Below the pieces are notes generated by a model. That model was given only the letters and a program-made list of their open reading frames with translations, was not told the DNA's origin and did not search any database. Shown here piece after piece: positions 50,115 to 59,311 of a stretch of 64,000 bases of DNA. Numbering within the stretch: the stretch's first letter is position 1; every line of letters begins with the position of its first letter. Source of the stretch: Providencia alcalifaciens (lineage in GTDB: Bacteria; Pseudomonadota; Gammaproteobacteria; Enterobacterales; Enterobacteriaceae); contig JAOQNJ010000001.1 in assembly GCA_025961275.1 (NCBI GenBank), positions 3,927,353-3,991,352 of the forward strand. Direction: 5' to 3'. Both the position numbers and the translations under genes were made by a program.

Positions 50115-51299
50115 ATGAATACTGTGCCAACTCAAAAAAGAAAAGGCGTTCTATCAGGAGTCAAAGTAATTGATTTAAGCCGAGTACTCGCAGGCCCCTA
50201 TTGTACAGGAATGATGGCCGATCTTGGTGCGGAAGTGATCAAAATAGAAGTCCCTGATCATGGCGATGATAGCCGTCATTTAGGCCCGTTTATTGAAGGT
50301 GAGAGTGTTTATTATGGACTCATCAACCGAGGAAAGCGCAGTATTGAACTGGATCTAAAGTCAGATGCTGACCGTGCCATTCTTTATCAATTAGTAAAAG
50401 AGAGTGATGTTGTCGTTGAAAATTTTCGACCGGGTGTAACAGCAAGGCTTGGTATTGATTTCGAAAGTTTAAAGCAGCACAACCCTCAATTAATTTATGC
50501 CAGTATTTCAGGTTTTGGGCAGGACAGTCCTCTTGCCAATTATCCGGCCTATGACATTGTTGCACAAGCGATGTCAGGGCTGATGAGTGTGACTGGATTC
50601 GAACAAACGGGGCCAACTCGAAGTGGTGAATCGATCGGTGATGTGTGTGCGGGTATGTTTGCAGCTTGGGCGATTAGCAGTGCGTTATTTGCAAGAGAAA
50701 GCCGCCAAGAGCCTGCACAATATATTGATGTTGCAATGGTTGATGTCTTACTCAGCATGCAATTAACTGGGCTTTCCAATTTATTTGCGAATGGTAAAGC
50801 GCCCAGTTTAGTCGGTAATCGTCATCCAGTTTCGACGCCATTTGATACTTATCTGGCGAAGGATGGACTGGTTGTGATAGCGATTGCGAGTGAAAAGCTA
50901 TTCCAACGTTTTTGTGAATGTATTGAGCAGCCTACTCTTCGTGCTAATCCTCATTATAAAGATGATCCTGCGCGAACTCTTTATCAAGCTGAACTCAAAA
51001 TAGAAATCGAGCAATGGACATCACAAAAAACAGTTGAAGAAGTTTGTGATTTACTGTTAAACGCAGGTGTTCCTGCTTCACCGATTCATAACTTACAACA
51101 AGCAACACAGAGTGAGCATGCGAAAGTTCGTCAAGTTCTCACATACCTTGATGATGGGGGAACTCCACTGGTTTCTCAGCCTGTTTTTTTCAACGGACTC
51201 AAACCTCATGTTACACAAAGAGCGCCTAACTTAGGTGAAGCGAATGGCATTTATAAACCGGCAATAAAAACGATTAAAAGCACGGAGACAATACAATGA
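50115..51299 (+). CDS. Class III (CaiB/BaiF family) CoA-transferase
   Basis: 394 residues from the ATG at 50115 (MNTVPTQKRKG), with AAGGA upstream. N-terminal GVKVIDLSRVLAGPYCTGMMADLGAEVIKIE and the NRGKRSIELDLK segment are family hallmarks. The likely catalytic Asp is Asp176 in SIGDVCAG. It would move CoA between a CoA donor and a carboxylic acid. Next to hutU and an acyl-CoA dehydrogenase, the acid is probably imidazolepropionate or urocanate (inference). Other members use carnitine, oxalate or mesaconate. It overlaps the dehydrogenase gene by 4 bases. Confidence 0.9.
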   Translation: MNTVPTQKRKGVLSGVKVIDLSRVLAGPYCTGMMADLGAEVIKIEVPDHGDDSRHLGPFIEGESVYYGLINRGKRSIELDLKSDADRAILYQLVKESDVVVENFRPGVTARLGIDFESLKQHNPQLIYASISGFGQDSPLANYPAYDIVAQAMSGLMSVTGFEQTGPTRSGESIGDVCAGMFAAWAISSALFARESRQEPAQYIDVAMVDVLLSMQLTGLSNLFANGKAPSLVGNRHPVSTPFDTYLAKDGLVVIAIASEKLFQRFCECIEQPTLRANPHYKDDPARTLYQAELKIEIEQWTSQKTVEEVCDLLLNAGVPASPIHNLQQATQSEHAKVRQVLTYLDDGGTPLVSQPVFFNGLKPHVTQRAPNLGEANGIYKPAIKTIKSTETIQ

Positions 51300-52435
51300 G
51301 TTTTCAAATAGATGAAACAGAACAGGCAATTGTAGATGCGGTAGAAAAAGTTTGCCGAGATATCCTGCAAGCTAATGCACAGCGTTATGATGAAACCGAG
51401 ACTTTTTGTGTAGAAAGCTTGAGTGCGCTAGGTGAGATGGGTTGCTGGGGAATTAACTTACCTGAGCAATATGGTGGATTTGGTATTGGCAGTATTGCCA
51501 TGAGTATGATTGTTGAAGCCGTAGCAGCAGCTTGTGCATCGACATCATCAGCGTTAACTGCTCATTTCCTCGCTACTGATTCAATTTTAATTGGTGGAAC
51601 AGAAGCACAAAAACAATATTGGTTACCCAAAGCAGCTAGTGGAGAAATGCTTGGTGCATTTGGCTTAACAGAGCCCGCAGCGGGTTCAAATCCAGCAGAT
51701 ATGCGTACTATTGCAGCGCGAGAAAAAGAGGGGTGGCGAATTCGAGGTAATAAGCATTATATTACCAACGCCAAAGAGGCTGATTTCATTGTGTTATATG
51801 CCAAAACAGATCCTGAAGCTGGGGCTCGAGGTATAAGTGCATTTATGATCCCTAAAGGGACAGAAGGTGTTGAATTTTCTTCACCTGAAAAAACCATGGG
51901 GCTGCGTGGAAGTACGATTTATGAATTAGCACTAAATTGTTGGTTGCCTGAATCGGCATTACTTGGCGAAGAAAATAAAGGGTTTCATACCGCAATGGAA
52001 GTGCTGGATAAAGGCCGTGTGGAAGTTGCCGCATCCTCATTAGGAATTGCTCGAGCGTCGATGGAAAGTGCTTTGATCTGGGTGAAGGAACGCCAAATCG
52101 GTAAAAAGCCATTAGCAGCTTATCAAGGAACTCAATGGCGTATCGCAGATATGCATACTCAGTTAGAGGCGGCTCGCTTATTGACTTGGCATGCTGCAGA
52201 ACGGCGTGATTCAGGCGAACGTTTTAGTTTGCAATCGGCAACGGCTAAATTGTTCGCTGCGGAATGTGCTGGTTTTGTCACTGATGCTGCACTACAACTT
52301 CATGGCGGCTATGGTTATATTCGTGATCTCCCCCTAGAACGCTATGTACGTGATGCAAGAATTTTGCGAATTTTTGAAGGTACCTCGGAAATTCAAAAGA
52401 TCATTATCTCGCGCGCGGTTTTAGATGCCGTTTAA
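51296..52435 (+). CDS. Acyl-CoA dehydrogenase (substrate inferred: imidazolepropionyl-CoA)
   Basis: 379 residues, the short-chain/CaiA-like length. FAD-binding FGLTEPAAGSNPADMRT and YITNAKEADF in the middle domain; GRVEVAASSLGIARA in the C-terminal domain; catalytic Glu361 in IFEGTSEIQKI. It should introduce an alpha,beta double bond and reduce ETF, whose genes follow in the cluster. Oxidising imidazolepropionyl-CoA would give urocanyl-CoA (inference from hutU linkage). A reductive role as for CaiA is possible but less supported. Confidence 0.9.
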   Translation: MSFQIDETEQAIVDAVEKVCRDILQANAQRYDETETFCVESLSALGEMGCWGINLPEQYGGFGIGSIAMSMIVEAVAAACASTSSALTAHFLATDSILIGGTEAQKQYWLPKAASGEMLGAFGLTEPAAGSNPADMRTIAAREKEGWRIRGNKHYITNAKEADFIVLYAKTDPEAGARGISAFMIPKGTEGVEFSSPEKTMGLRGSTIYELALNCWLPESALLGEENKGFHTAMEVLDKGRVEVAASSLGIARASMESALIWVKERQIGKKPLAAYQGTQWRIADMHTQLEAARLLTWHAAERRDSGERFSLQSATAKLFAAECAGFVTDAALQLHGGYGYIRDLPLERYVRDARILRIFEGTSEIQKIIISRAVLDAV

Positions 52436-52829
52436 TTGCGAGATAAGACAGTATTGGGAGGCGGACAGGCGCCTACCAAATATGAGTAATAAACTGCAAT
52501 AAAATGAACAACCTGACAACAGGATCATGGAATTAAAAACACAACAACAATCAGGTTTAAGAATGTATTTCAATTTTTAATGGCGGGCATTTTATACACT
52601 GATAATACTTCGAGTCGCTTGTAGGTGAATTACAACGAAATTCTAGCATACATAGATAACTATATAGTTTCGTATCCGAGTATTCACAATACAGATTATA
52701 TAACTGAAGTATGGCGGTAATAATAGCGAAAACAGAGCCCGACTTAGAGTCTGATGGCTGTATCCTACGGCAACCATAATGACAAATTGGTCCATTCTTT
52801 AGGCCAGCCTTGCTTAAAGAGGAGTTACC
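52436..52829. other. Intergenic region before the NCS1 permease gene
   Basis: 394 bases. It holds a decayed ERIC-like repeat at about 52594-52725 (ACTTCGAGTCGCTTGTAGG; ends AACTGAAGTATGGCGG) and then AAAGAGGAG, the ribosome site of the permease. There is no clear terminator after the dehydrogenase, so readthrough is possible. Confidence 0.4.
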
Positions 52830-54272
52830 ATGACAGTTTCAAATGAAATAATCGCAGATAAAAAGAATCGGCAGGAGAATGTTCCCTTAATAGAAGCACG
52901 TTCGATTGACTATATCCCTGAGTCCGAACGACATGGCACCTTATCAAGTCAATTTACGCTTTGGTTTGGTGCTAATTTACAGATCACCGCTATTGTGACC
53001 GGAGCACTTGCTGTTGTACTGGGGGGCGATGTATTTTGGTCTTTAATCGGTTTATTTATTGGGCAATTATTAGGTGGGGCAGTGATGGCATTGCATGCGG
53101 TGCAAGGGCCAAAACTCGGTTTACCTCAAATGATATCTAGCCGTGTTCAGTTTGGCGTATATGGAGCGGTAATCCCGATCCTTTTAGTGTGCATGATGTA
53201 CGTGGGCTTCTCGGCAAGTGGCACTGTACTTGCAGGTCAGGCTGTTGGGCAGTTACTTCATGTCAGTGATTGGATTGGTATTTTAATATTTGGTGCAGTC
53301 ATTATTGCGATCACTATCTGTGGTTATCGTATTATTCATATTTTAGGTAAAGTCGCTAGCGTTGTCGGGGTTATTGCTTTCTTTTACCTTTTCTTCCGAC
53401 TGTTTTATATGAATGATGTATCGGTTTTGTTGGAAAATCGTCATTTCAGTTGGACCAACTTTCTATTAGCGATGTCATTGGCTGCATCTTGGCAAATTGC
53501 ATTTGGCCCTTATGTTGCTGACTATTCGCGTTATTTACCGACTAAAACACCAACAATCAAAGCCTTCTTGGCCGTTGGCTCAGGTACTGTGATTGGTACT
53601 CAAGCATCCATGATCCTTGGCGTATTTGCAGCGGCTCTCGCAGGGAGTCAATTTGCAGGTCATGAAGTTTCATATATTGTTGGGCTCGGTAGTACGGGTT
53701 TAATCGCTGCATTACTCTACATCAGTATTTTCTTCGGCAAAGTGACGATTACAGCATTGAATGCGTATGGCAGCTTTATGTCGATGGCCGCAATATTCTG
53801 TGGTTTTCGTGGGAAGCAGCATATCTCTAGCGGTCAGCGGCTATTCTTCATCATTCTTATGGTGAGCTTTTCGACCATTTTAGGCCTAGCAGGGCAACAT
53901 TCATTCCTAAAACTGTTTTCAGCTTTCTTACTGTTCTTACTGGCTTTCTTTACACCTTGGAGTGCCATCAATCTAGTTGATTACTACTGGGTAACAAAAG
54001 GTCGCTATGACGTACCTCAATTATCTAATCCTAACGGGCGTTATGGTCGTTGGAATAAAGTCGGTATCACTACTTATATTGTAGGTGTATTGATTCAACT
54101 ACCTTTTATCGCAACAGGTTTCTATACCGGACCTTTTGTTGAAATGTTAGGTGGGGTTGATATTTCATGGATAGTGGGATTAGTAGTGACCAGCATTATC
54201 TATTATGCCGCAATTAAAAAATGGCCAATGTCTGTCGCTGATAGGCTGATATTGCCATCCTCCAATCCATAA
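52830..54272 (+). CDS. NCS1-family permease (cytosine/purine/imidazole type)
   Basis: 480 residues with about twelve membrane helices. The N-terminal RHGTLSSQFTLWFGANLQI and the ASWQIAFGPYVADYSRYLP segment are typical of NCS1 transporters (CodB/PucI/HyuP relatives). NCS1 proteins import nucleobases, hydantoins, allantoin or thiamine, and often lie in hut operons. Here it may import imidazolepropionate or urocanate (inference). It sits inside the cluster, between the dehydrogenase and the ETF genes. Confidence 0.87.
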   Translation: MTVSNEIIADKKNRQENVPLIEARSIDYIPESERHGTLSSQFTLWFGANLQITAIVTGALAVVLGGDVFWSLIGLFIGQLLGGAVMALHAVQGPKLGLPQMISSRVQFGVYGAVIPILLVCMMYVGFSASGTVLAGQAVGQLLHVSDWIGILIFGAVIIAITICGYRIIHILGKVASVVGVIAFFYLFFRLFYMNDVSVLLENRHFSWTNFLLAMSLAASWQIAFGPYVADYSRYLPTKTPTIKAFLAVGSGTVIGTQASMILGVFAAALAGSQFAGHEVSYIVGLGSTGLIAALLYISIFFGKVTITALNAYGSFMSMAAIFCGFRGKQHISSGQRLFFIILMVSFSTILGLAGQHSFLKLFSAFLLFLLAFFTPWSAINLVDYYWVTKGRYDVPQLSNPNGRYGRWNKVGITTYIVGVLIQLPFIATGFYTGPFVEMLGGVDISWIVGLVVTSIIYYAAIKKWPMSVADRLILPSSNP

Positions 54273-54334
54273 AATGCACTTTAAATAATATGAGTAAGGA
54301 ATGAATTTAAAATAACAATAATCGAGATTGAGAT

Positions 54335-54430
54335 ACACAAACTAATTTGAATGATATCTAGACGTTCTACAACGCTATCCGATGAATATACAAGAGTATG
54401 TAATTCGGATAGCTGAGAGAACTGAACATA
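54335..54430. repeat. Decayed ERIC-like repeat before etfB
   Basis: GAATATACAAGAGTATGTAA and TTCGGATAGCTGAGAG resemble the ERIC core. It lies in the 259-base gap between the permease and etfB. Confidence 0.4.
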
Positions 54431-54531
54431 GAGACAATTATTAAATAGGGCAGTTATAGCAATGAATTATTCGCTGTAGGGCTTCCCTCATCCTAAAAAT
54501 ACGTTCTGGCAGAGAGTAGTTAGGAGTGATT

Positions 54532-55287
54532 ATGAAAATTTTAGTGGCTATTAAACGTGTTATCGATCACAACGTTAAAGTTCGTGTAAAAGCCGATGGT
54601 TCAGGTGTTGAATTAGCAAATGTCAAAATGGCAATTAATCCTTTTGATGAGATTGCCGTTGAAGAGGCTGTGCGTTTAAAAGAGGCAGGAAAGGCAAGCG
54701 AAGTCGTCGTTGTTTCAGTTGGTGATACCAGCTCACAAGAAACATTACGCAGTGCGATGGCGATGGGGGCTGATCGTGCTGTTTTGGTTCAAAGACCGAC
54801 TGATATGGTTTTAGAGCCTCTTGATATTGCGCGTTTATTACAGCAAATCGTTATTACAGAGCAACCTGACTTAATTCTGCTGGGTAAACAGGCAATTGAT
54901 AATGACTGTAACCAAACCGGACAGATGCTATCAGCACTACTCAAATGCAGTCAGGCAACCTTTGCTTCTTTAATTGCAGTGGAAGGCTCTGCGTTACTGG
55001 TCACTCGTGAAATTGATGGCGGATTAGAAACGCTTTCTTTACCTTTACCTGCGGTTATTACAACAGATTTGCGCTTGAATGAACCTCGCTACGCAACGCT
55101 TCCTAATATTATGAAAGCTAAGAAAAAGCCTCTTGAAATACACGATATTTCACAGATGAGTTTCTTACCATTAGGGCAAGTAAAAATATTGACGGTGAGT
55201 GAACCAAAGAAACGGACAGGTCAATGCACATTATTTAATGATGTAAATGCATTAGTCAGTGAGCTACAAGCGAAAGAAGCGATCTAA
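54532..55287 (+). CDS. etfB: Electron transfer flavoprotein beta subunit (group I)
   Basis: 251 residues from the ATG at 54532 (MKILVAIKRVIDHNVKVRVK), with AGGAG upstream. AMP-binding and recognition-loop features of mitochondrial-type ETF are conserved: LGKQAIDNDCNQTGQM, REIDGGLETL and NEPRYATLPNIMKAKKK. This is the non-bifurcating group, not the FixA type that goes with CaiA in E. coli. With EtfA it takes electrons from the acyl-CoA dehydrogenase. 15 bases before etfA. Confidence 0.94.
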   Translation: MKILVAIKRVIDHNVKVRVKADGSGVELANVKMAINPFDEIAVEEAVRLKEAGKASEVVVVSVGDTSSQETLRSAMAMGADRAVLVQRPTDMVLEPLDIARLLQQIVITEQPDLILLGKQAIDNDCNQTGQMLSALLKCSQATFASLIAVEGSALLVTREIDGGLETLSLPLPAVITTDLRLNEPRYATLPNIMKAKKKPLEIHDISQMSFLPLGQVKILTVSEPKKRTGQCTLFNDVNALVSELQAKEAI

Positions 55288-55302
55288 TTAGGGAGAATTA
55301 TC

Positions 55303-56253
55303 ATGAACCCGTTATCAATATTAGTTGTGGTAGAACACGACAACCAAACTATCAAATCTTCAACCTATCACAGTGTGACTGCGGTAAAGCAAATGCTGGC
55401 AGGTCAAGGCCATCTACATTTATTAGTCGCTGGTCATCAGTGTGAAAAAATAGCGGAACTTTCAGCAAAAATAGGGGGCGCTGAAAAAGTTATCCTCATT
55501 GATAGCAGCGAACTGAGCCATCAACTCGCAGAATCAATGACAGATGCAATAGTGTCCATAGCCAAGGATTATAGCCATTTAATTTTCCCAGCAACGACAT
55601 TTGGTAAAAACATCGCGCCACGGGTAGCCGCGACACTGGGTATCGCTCAAATTTCTGATATTACAGAAGTGATTGATGCACAAACCTTTATCCGTCCAAT
55701 TTATGCAGGTAATGCGCTCGCTACAGTACAGAATAATGGCCATCAGGTCGTATTAACGATACGTAGTTCGGCATTTTCAGCGGCTGCGGATACGCAAAAT
55801 ATTACTGAAATTGAAAAACATTCTGTTAGTGATTTTAGCCAATTAGCTCAACTCAAAAGCCAGTCATTAACTCAAGTTAGTCGTGCTGAGTTAAGTTCGG
55901 CAAAAATTGTGATATCGGGTGGTCGAGGGCTAAGTTCTGGTGAAAATTTTGCACTGTTAGAATCAATCGCAGACAAGCTGGGTGCAGCTGTTGGGGCTTC
56001 AAGAGCCGCAGTTGATGCCGGCTATGTACCGAATGACTATCAAGTTGGGCAGACGGGTAAAATTATCGCACCCGACCTATACATCGCTGTGGGGATCTCG
56101 GGCGCTATCCAACACATTGCCGGAATGAAAGAAAGCAAAGTGATCGTTGCAATCAATAGTGATCCGGATGCACCTATTTTCCAAATCGCGGATTATGGCA
56201 TCGTCGGCGATCTGTTTGAGATCTTGCCTGAATTCGATAAAGCGCTGGCATAA
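55303..56253 (+). CDS. etfA: Electron transfer flavoprotein alpha subunit (group I)
   Basis: 316 residues, the usual length. C-terminal FAD-binding domain is complete ([57 protein letters not shown]). With EtfB it shuttles electrons to the ETF:quinone oxidoreductase encoded 11 bases downstream. Confidence 0.94.
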   Translation: MNPLSILVVVEHDNQTIKSSTYHSVTAVKQMLAGQGHLHLLVAGHQCEKIAELSAKIGGAEKVILIDSSELSHQLAESMTDAIVSIAKDYSHLIFPATTFGKNIAPRVAATLGIAQISDITEVIDAQTFIRPIYAGNALATVQNNGHQVVLTIRSSAFSAAADTQNITEIEKHSVSDFSQLAQLKSQSLTQVSRAELSSAKIVISGGRGLSSGENFALLESIADKLGAAVGASRAAVDAGYVPNDYQVGQTGKIIAPDLYIAVGISGAIQHIAGMKESKVIVAINSDPDAPIFQIADYGIVGDLFEILPEFDKALA

Positions 56254-56264
56254 GGGAGTTGATC

Positions 56265-57947
56265 ATGACTATCGACAATAGTGTCAATATAAATGGGGCT
56301 CCCGAGCGGGAATCGATGGAATTTGATGTCCTGATTGTCGGTGGTGGGCCTGCAGGGCTATCAGCAGCTATACGCTTAAAGCAACTTGCGTTAGAGACAA
56401 AGAAAGAATTGTCGGTCTGTTTAATAGATAAAGGTGCAGAAATCGGTGCACATATTTTGTCGGGTGCTGTTATTGATCCTCGTACGCTTGATGAATTATT
56501 ACCGAATTGGCAACAAATAGTCTCTAACCAATTAACCCAAGTGACAGAAGATAGTTTTCTATGGTTAAAACAGCATAAAGCCAGTCGATTACCATTAGCA
56601 TTGCTGCCTGCAAGCTTGAAAAATAGTGGTAATTTGATTGGAAGTCTTGGACAAGTTTGCTCTGCATTAGCTATAGAAGCAGAGCAACTAGGCGTAGATA
56701 TATTTGCAGGCTTTGCTGCGACAGAGATTCTGTATGATCAATCTGGTTCTGTTATCGGCATTACAACAGGTGATATGGGGCTTGATAAATCAGGTCACCG
56801 AACGTCGATGTACCAAGCTGGTATGAATTTATTGGCAAAAATGACGCTATTTGCTGAAGGTTGTCGTGGGCAATTAGGTAAACAGTTAATTGAGCACTTT
56901 GATTTATCTGCTAATCGCGGTAAACAAACTTATGGCCTTGGTTTAAAAGAAATTTGGCAGATCCCAAAAGAGCAACATCAACCTGGGTTAGTTGTCCATT
57001 CTATTGGTTGGCCCTTAGATAATGATACCTATGGCGGTGGTTTCGCTTACCATTATGGCGATAATCTCGTTGCTGTCGGTTTAGTCGTCGGGCTTAATTA
57101 TGAGAATCCTTATTTATCACCATTTGATGAATTTCAACGACTTAAAACACATCCTTCATTTAGTGCTTTTTTAAGTGGTGGTGAGCGGATGAGTTATGGT
57201 GCTAGAACGCTTGTTGCTGGTGGATTAGCTGCACTACCTGAACTGAGCTTTCCTGGCGGAGCACTGATTGGCGATGATGCGGGTTTTTTGAATGCAGCCC
57301 GTATTAAAGGTAGCCACTGTGCGATGAAAAGCGGAATGCTTGCGGCTGAAGCTTTTTTTGACTCCATCATTAATGAAAACATTGATTATGATAAGTTTAA
57401 GCTCCAATACCAGCAAAAATTCGAACAAAGCTGGCTTTATGATGAGCTATACCAAACACGGAACTTTAAGCCTTATATGAAAAAAGGCCTATATATTGGT
57501 TCGTTATTATTTGGCGCTGAGCAATTGCTGTTAAAAGGTCGCACTCCGTGGACGTTGAAATTAAAACAGTCCGACCATCAGGCATTAAAAGAGGCTAAAA
57601 ACTTTCAACCAATTGAGTATCCGAAACCAGACGGCATGTTGACATTTGATAAGCCTTCTTCTGTCTTTCTATCAAATACCAACCATGAAGAAGAGCAGCC
57701 TTGTCACCTACAATTATTTGATAATCAAGTCCCTATAAATGTGAACTTCTATAAGTACGCAGCACCTGAAATCCGTTATTGCCCTGCGGGCGTTTATGAA
57801 ATAGTCAGCGAAAAAGAGCAACCAAAATTACAGATCAATGCACAAAACTGTTTGCACTGTAAGGCCTGCGACATTAAAGATCCGACACAGAATATTAGGT
57901 GGACCGCACCACAAGGTGGTGAAGGGCCTATTTATCAAGGGATGTGA
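56265..57947 (+). CDS. Electron transfer flavoprotein:ubiquinone oxidoreductase (ETF-QO)
   Basis: 560 residues from the ATG at 56265 (MTIDNSVNINGAPE), with AAGGGAG upstream. N-terminal FAD motif VLIVGGGPAGLSAAIRL, an amphipathic membrane-association and quinone region (GLGLKEIWQIPKEQHQPG; GGFAYHY), and a C-terminal [4Fe-4S] domain with Cys in YCPAGVYE and NCLHCKACDIKDPTQNI, ending GGEGPIYQGM. This is the full-length mitochondrial type rather than separate FixC and FixX. It feeds ETF electrons into the quinone pool. Last gene of the block, with a terminator 77 bases later. Confidence 0.93.
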   Translation: MTIDNSVNINGAPERESMEFDVLIVGGGPAGLSAAIRLKQLALETKKELSVCLIDKGAEIGAHILSGAVIDPRTLDELLPNWQQIVSNQLTQVTEDSFLWLKQHKASRLPLALLPASLKNSGNLIGSLGQVCSALAIEAEQLGVDIFAGFAATEILYDQSGSVIGITTGDMGLDKSGHRTSMYQAGMNLLAKMTLFAEGCRGQLGKQLIEHFDLSANRGKQTYGLGLKEIWQIPKEQHQPGLVVHSIGWPLDNDTYGGGFAYHYGDNLVAVGLVVGLNYENPYLSPFDEFQRLKTHPSFSAFLSGGERMSYGARTLVAGGLAALPELSFPGGALIGDDAGFLNAARIKGSHCAMKSGMLAAEAFFDSIINENIDYDKFKLQYQQKFEQSWLYDELYQTRNFKPYMKKGLYIGSLLFGAEQLLLKGRTPWTLKLKQSDHQALKEAKNFQPIEYPKPDGMLTFDKPSSVFLSNTNHEEEQPCHLQLFDNQVPINVNFYKYAAPEIRYCPAGVYEIVSEKEQPKLQINAQNCLHCKACDIKDPTQNIRWTAPQGGEGPIYQGM

Positions 57948-58024
57948 AATGATTTTGTTGTGATGTACGAAGGGAATAGATGTGTTTGTTGATATGGATG
58001 TTTTTAAATTTTATCAGTCGCTTT

Positions 58025-58047
58025 GGGGCAGAATTGCCCCTTTTTTT
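58025..58047 (+). terminator. Intrinsic terminator after ETF-QO
   Basis: GGGGCA / TGCCCC stem with a 4-base loop and seven T. It closes the plus-strand catabolic block and lies 13 bases before MITE-like element 2. Confidence 0.88.
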
Positions 58048-58060
58048 ATTTGTTTGCTAG

Positions 58061-58301
58061 GGGCTGTTTATCTTTGAAGATCAATTTTTATTCGAATTAT
58101 ACGTTTTTAGTTAAGACAAAAAGAAGCAAGGCGAGCCGCTCAACACAGCGAAAAATCACGTTTAAACGAACTCTAAAGGCGCTTTCCTTTACGGTTTGGG
58201 TTGTGATGATGTTTTTAATAACCCCAATAGGCTACATAATGAAATTGATGTCATTTTAATCAATTGGTGCAGTAAAAATAAGCAGCAAAGATCAACAGTC
58301 C
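58061..58301 (+). mobile_element. MITE-like element 2 (between ETF-QO and hutC)
   Basis: 241 bases flanked by CTAG on both sides, a probable target duplication. Inverted ends GGGCTGTTTATCTTTG and, on the other strand, GGACTGTTGATCTTTGCTG. It shares the inner blocks GAAGATCAATTTTTA, AGAAGCAAGGCGA, CGAAAAATCACGTTTAA and AAAAATAAGCAG with element 1, plus an extra segment of about 90 bases. CTAG-type targets are known for IS5-family transposases; no transposase is encoded here. Confidence 0.7.
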
Positions 58302-58326
58302 CTAGTCAAGTCATGCCAATAAAAAC

Positions 58327-59043
58327 TCACGAATTATCAATGCGAGAATGTAGCTTTAACTTGTAACGAGACCCTGCAGTTACCATGTTGACATAACTAA
58401 TTAGAGTTGCACCAGTCCAAGTACGGCGGCTGAGCTGTAAGCAAGGTGAACCTTCTTTAATTGATAGTGATTGAGCGATGACTTTAGTCGCTAAAGCTGC
58501 CTCTATCATGTGTTCCATCTCACTAACAGGAAAATGTCGTTGTAAATAGCCACTGGGTGTTTCAGTATCACCAAATTGCTGCTTTACAAAATCAGGTGCA
58601 ATAGCATGATTCACATAGCGCTCTTCAAGCATTAGCGGAATATCATTTTCAAAATGTAATACTTTGCAATAGCCTATATCACTGCCTTCCATTACACCAA
58701 GTTGTAATGCAATTTCGGCTGAAGCGGCGATCACTTTTAGTTGCAATTGATGACCACTATATTTATTACCACTCAATGATATTTCATTGAAAATATCGAA
58801 AGCTTTCGTAACGGGAAGTTCATGTTTTTGTGAGGCAACAAATGTCCCTTTACCTGCGATACGGCTAAGAATACCTTTTTGGCTGAGCTCAGAAATAGCT
58901 TTATTGACTGTCATACGGCTTACATTAAATTGAGCACATAGCTCTAATTCTGTCGGTATTTGAGTTTCAGGTTTAAAAATACCTAAATCAATACTGCGCA
59001 GAATATAAGATTGAATTTGCTTGTATGCCGGTTGTGAAGTCAT
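58327..59043 (-). CDS. hutC: HutC-type GntR-family repressor
   Basis: 238 residues. N-terminal winged helix (PTELELCAQFNVSRMTVNKAI; IAGKGTFVAS) and a C-terminal UTRA ligand domain (EERYVNHAIAPDFV; LQLSRRTWTGATLISYVNMV), matching HutC histidine-utilisation repressors, which respond to urocanate. It lies convergent with the ETF-QO gene and downstream of an MFS gene. It probably controls hutU and the block through GT..TA..AC operators such as that at 47865. Confidence 0.9.
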   Translation of the reverse strand: MTSQPAYKQIQSYILRSIDLGIFKPETQIPTELELCAQFNVSRMTVNKAISELSQKGILSRIAGKGTFVASQKHELPVTKAFDIFNEISLSGNKYSGHQLQLKVIAASAEIALQLGVMEGSDIGYCKVLHFENDIPLMLEERYVNHAIAPDFVKQQFGDTETPSGYLQRHFPVSEMEHMIEAALATKVIAQSLSIKEGSPCLQLSRRTWTGATLISYVNMVTAGSRYKLKLHSRIDNS

Positions 59044-59174
59044 TGTGATTATTTAATCATTATGGTTAAAAATAAAGGTTAGGGGAAACTCGCTAATTTC
59101 GGGTTCATGTAGGGCTTATTGATGGCCCGCACAAGTTTAACAGTAAATCACCGCTTTACTAGTGGATACTAAAA

Positions 59175-59275
59175 ATACCCGTCCTACTTCAAGCTGACTC
59201 ATTGTTGCTGAGTTTATGTATACTCTTGAAGTTTGCTCATTTGTTAACGAGGCTGCAACTCTAATCATTATGCGA
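59175..59275 (+). repeat. Decayed ERIC-like repeat between MFS gene and hutC
   Basis: ACCCGTCCTACTTCAAGCTG at the left, TTTATGTATACTCTTGAAG in the core, GCTGCAACTCTAATCATTATG at the right. ERIC-like with several mismatches. Confidence 0.55.
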
Positions 59276-59311
59276 TACCCAAAATGAAAAAACGGGCATT
59301 ACTCTTCTTGA

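Noticed and set aside
48197-57947. Carnitine (cai/fix) operon as an explanation for the CoA-transferase, dehydrogenase and ETF genes
   Set aside because: There is no caiT, caiC or caiD; the ETF is group I with a full-length ETF-QO rather than FixABCX, and the flanking genes are hutU and hutC.
58023-58259. 78-codon plus-strand frame
   Set aside because: It runs through the ETF-QO terminator and MITE-like element 2, lacks a ribosome site and has no family likeness.
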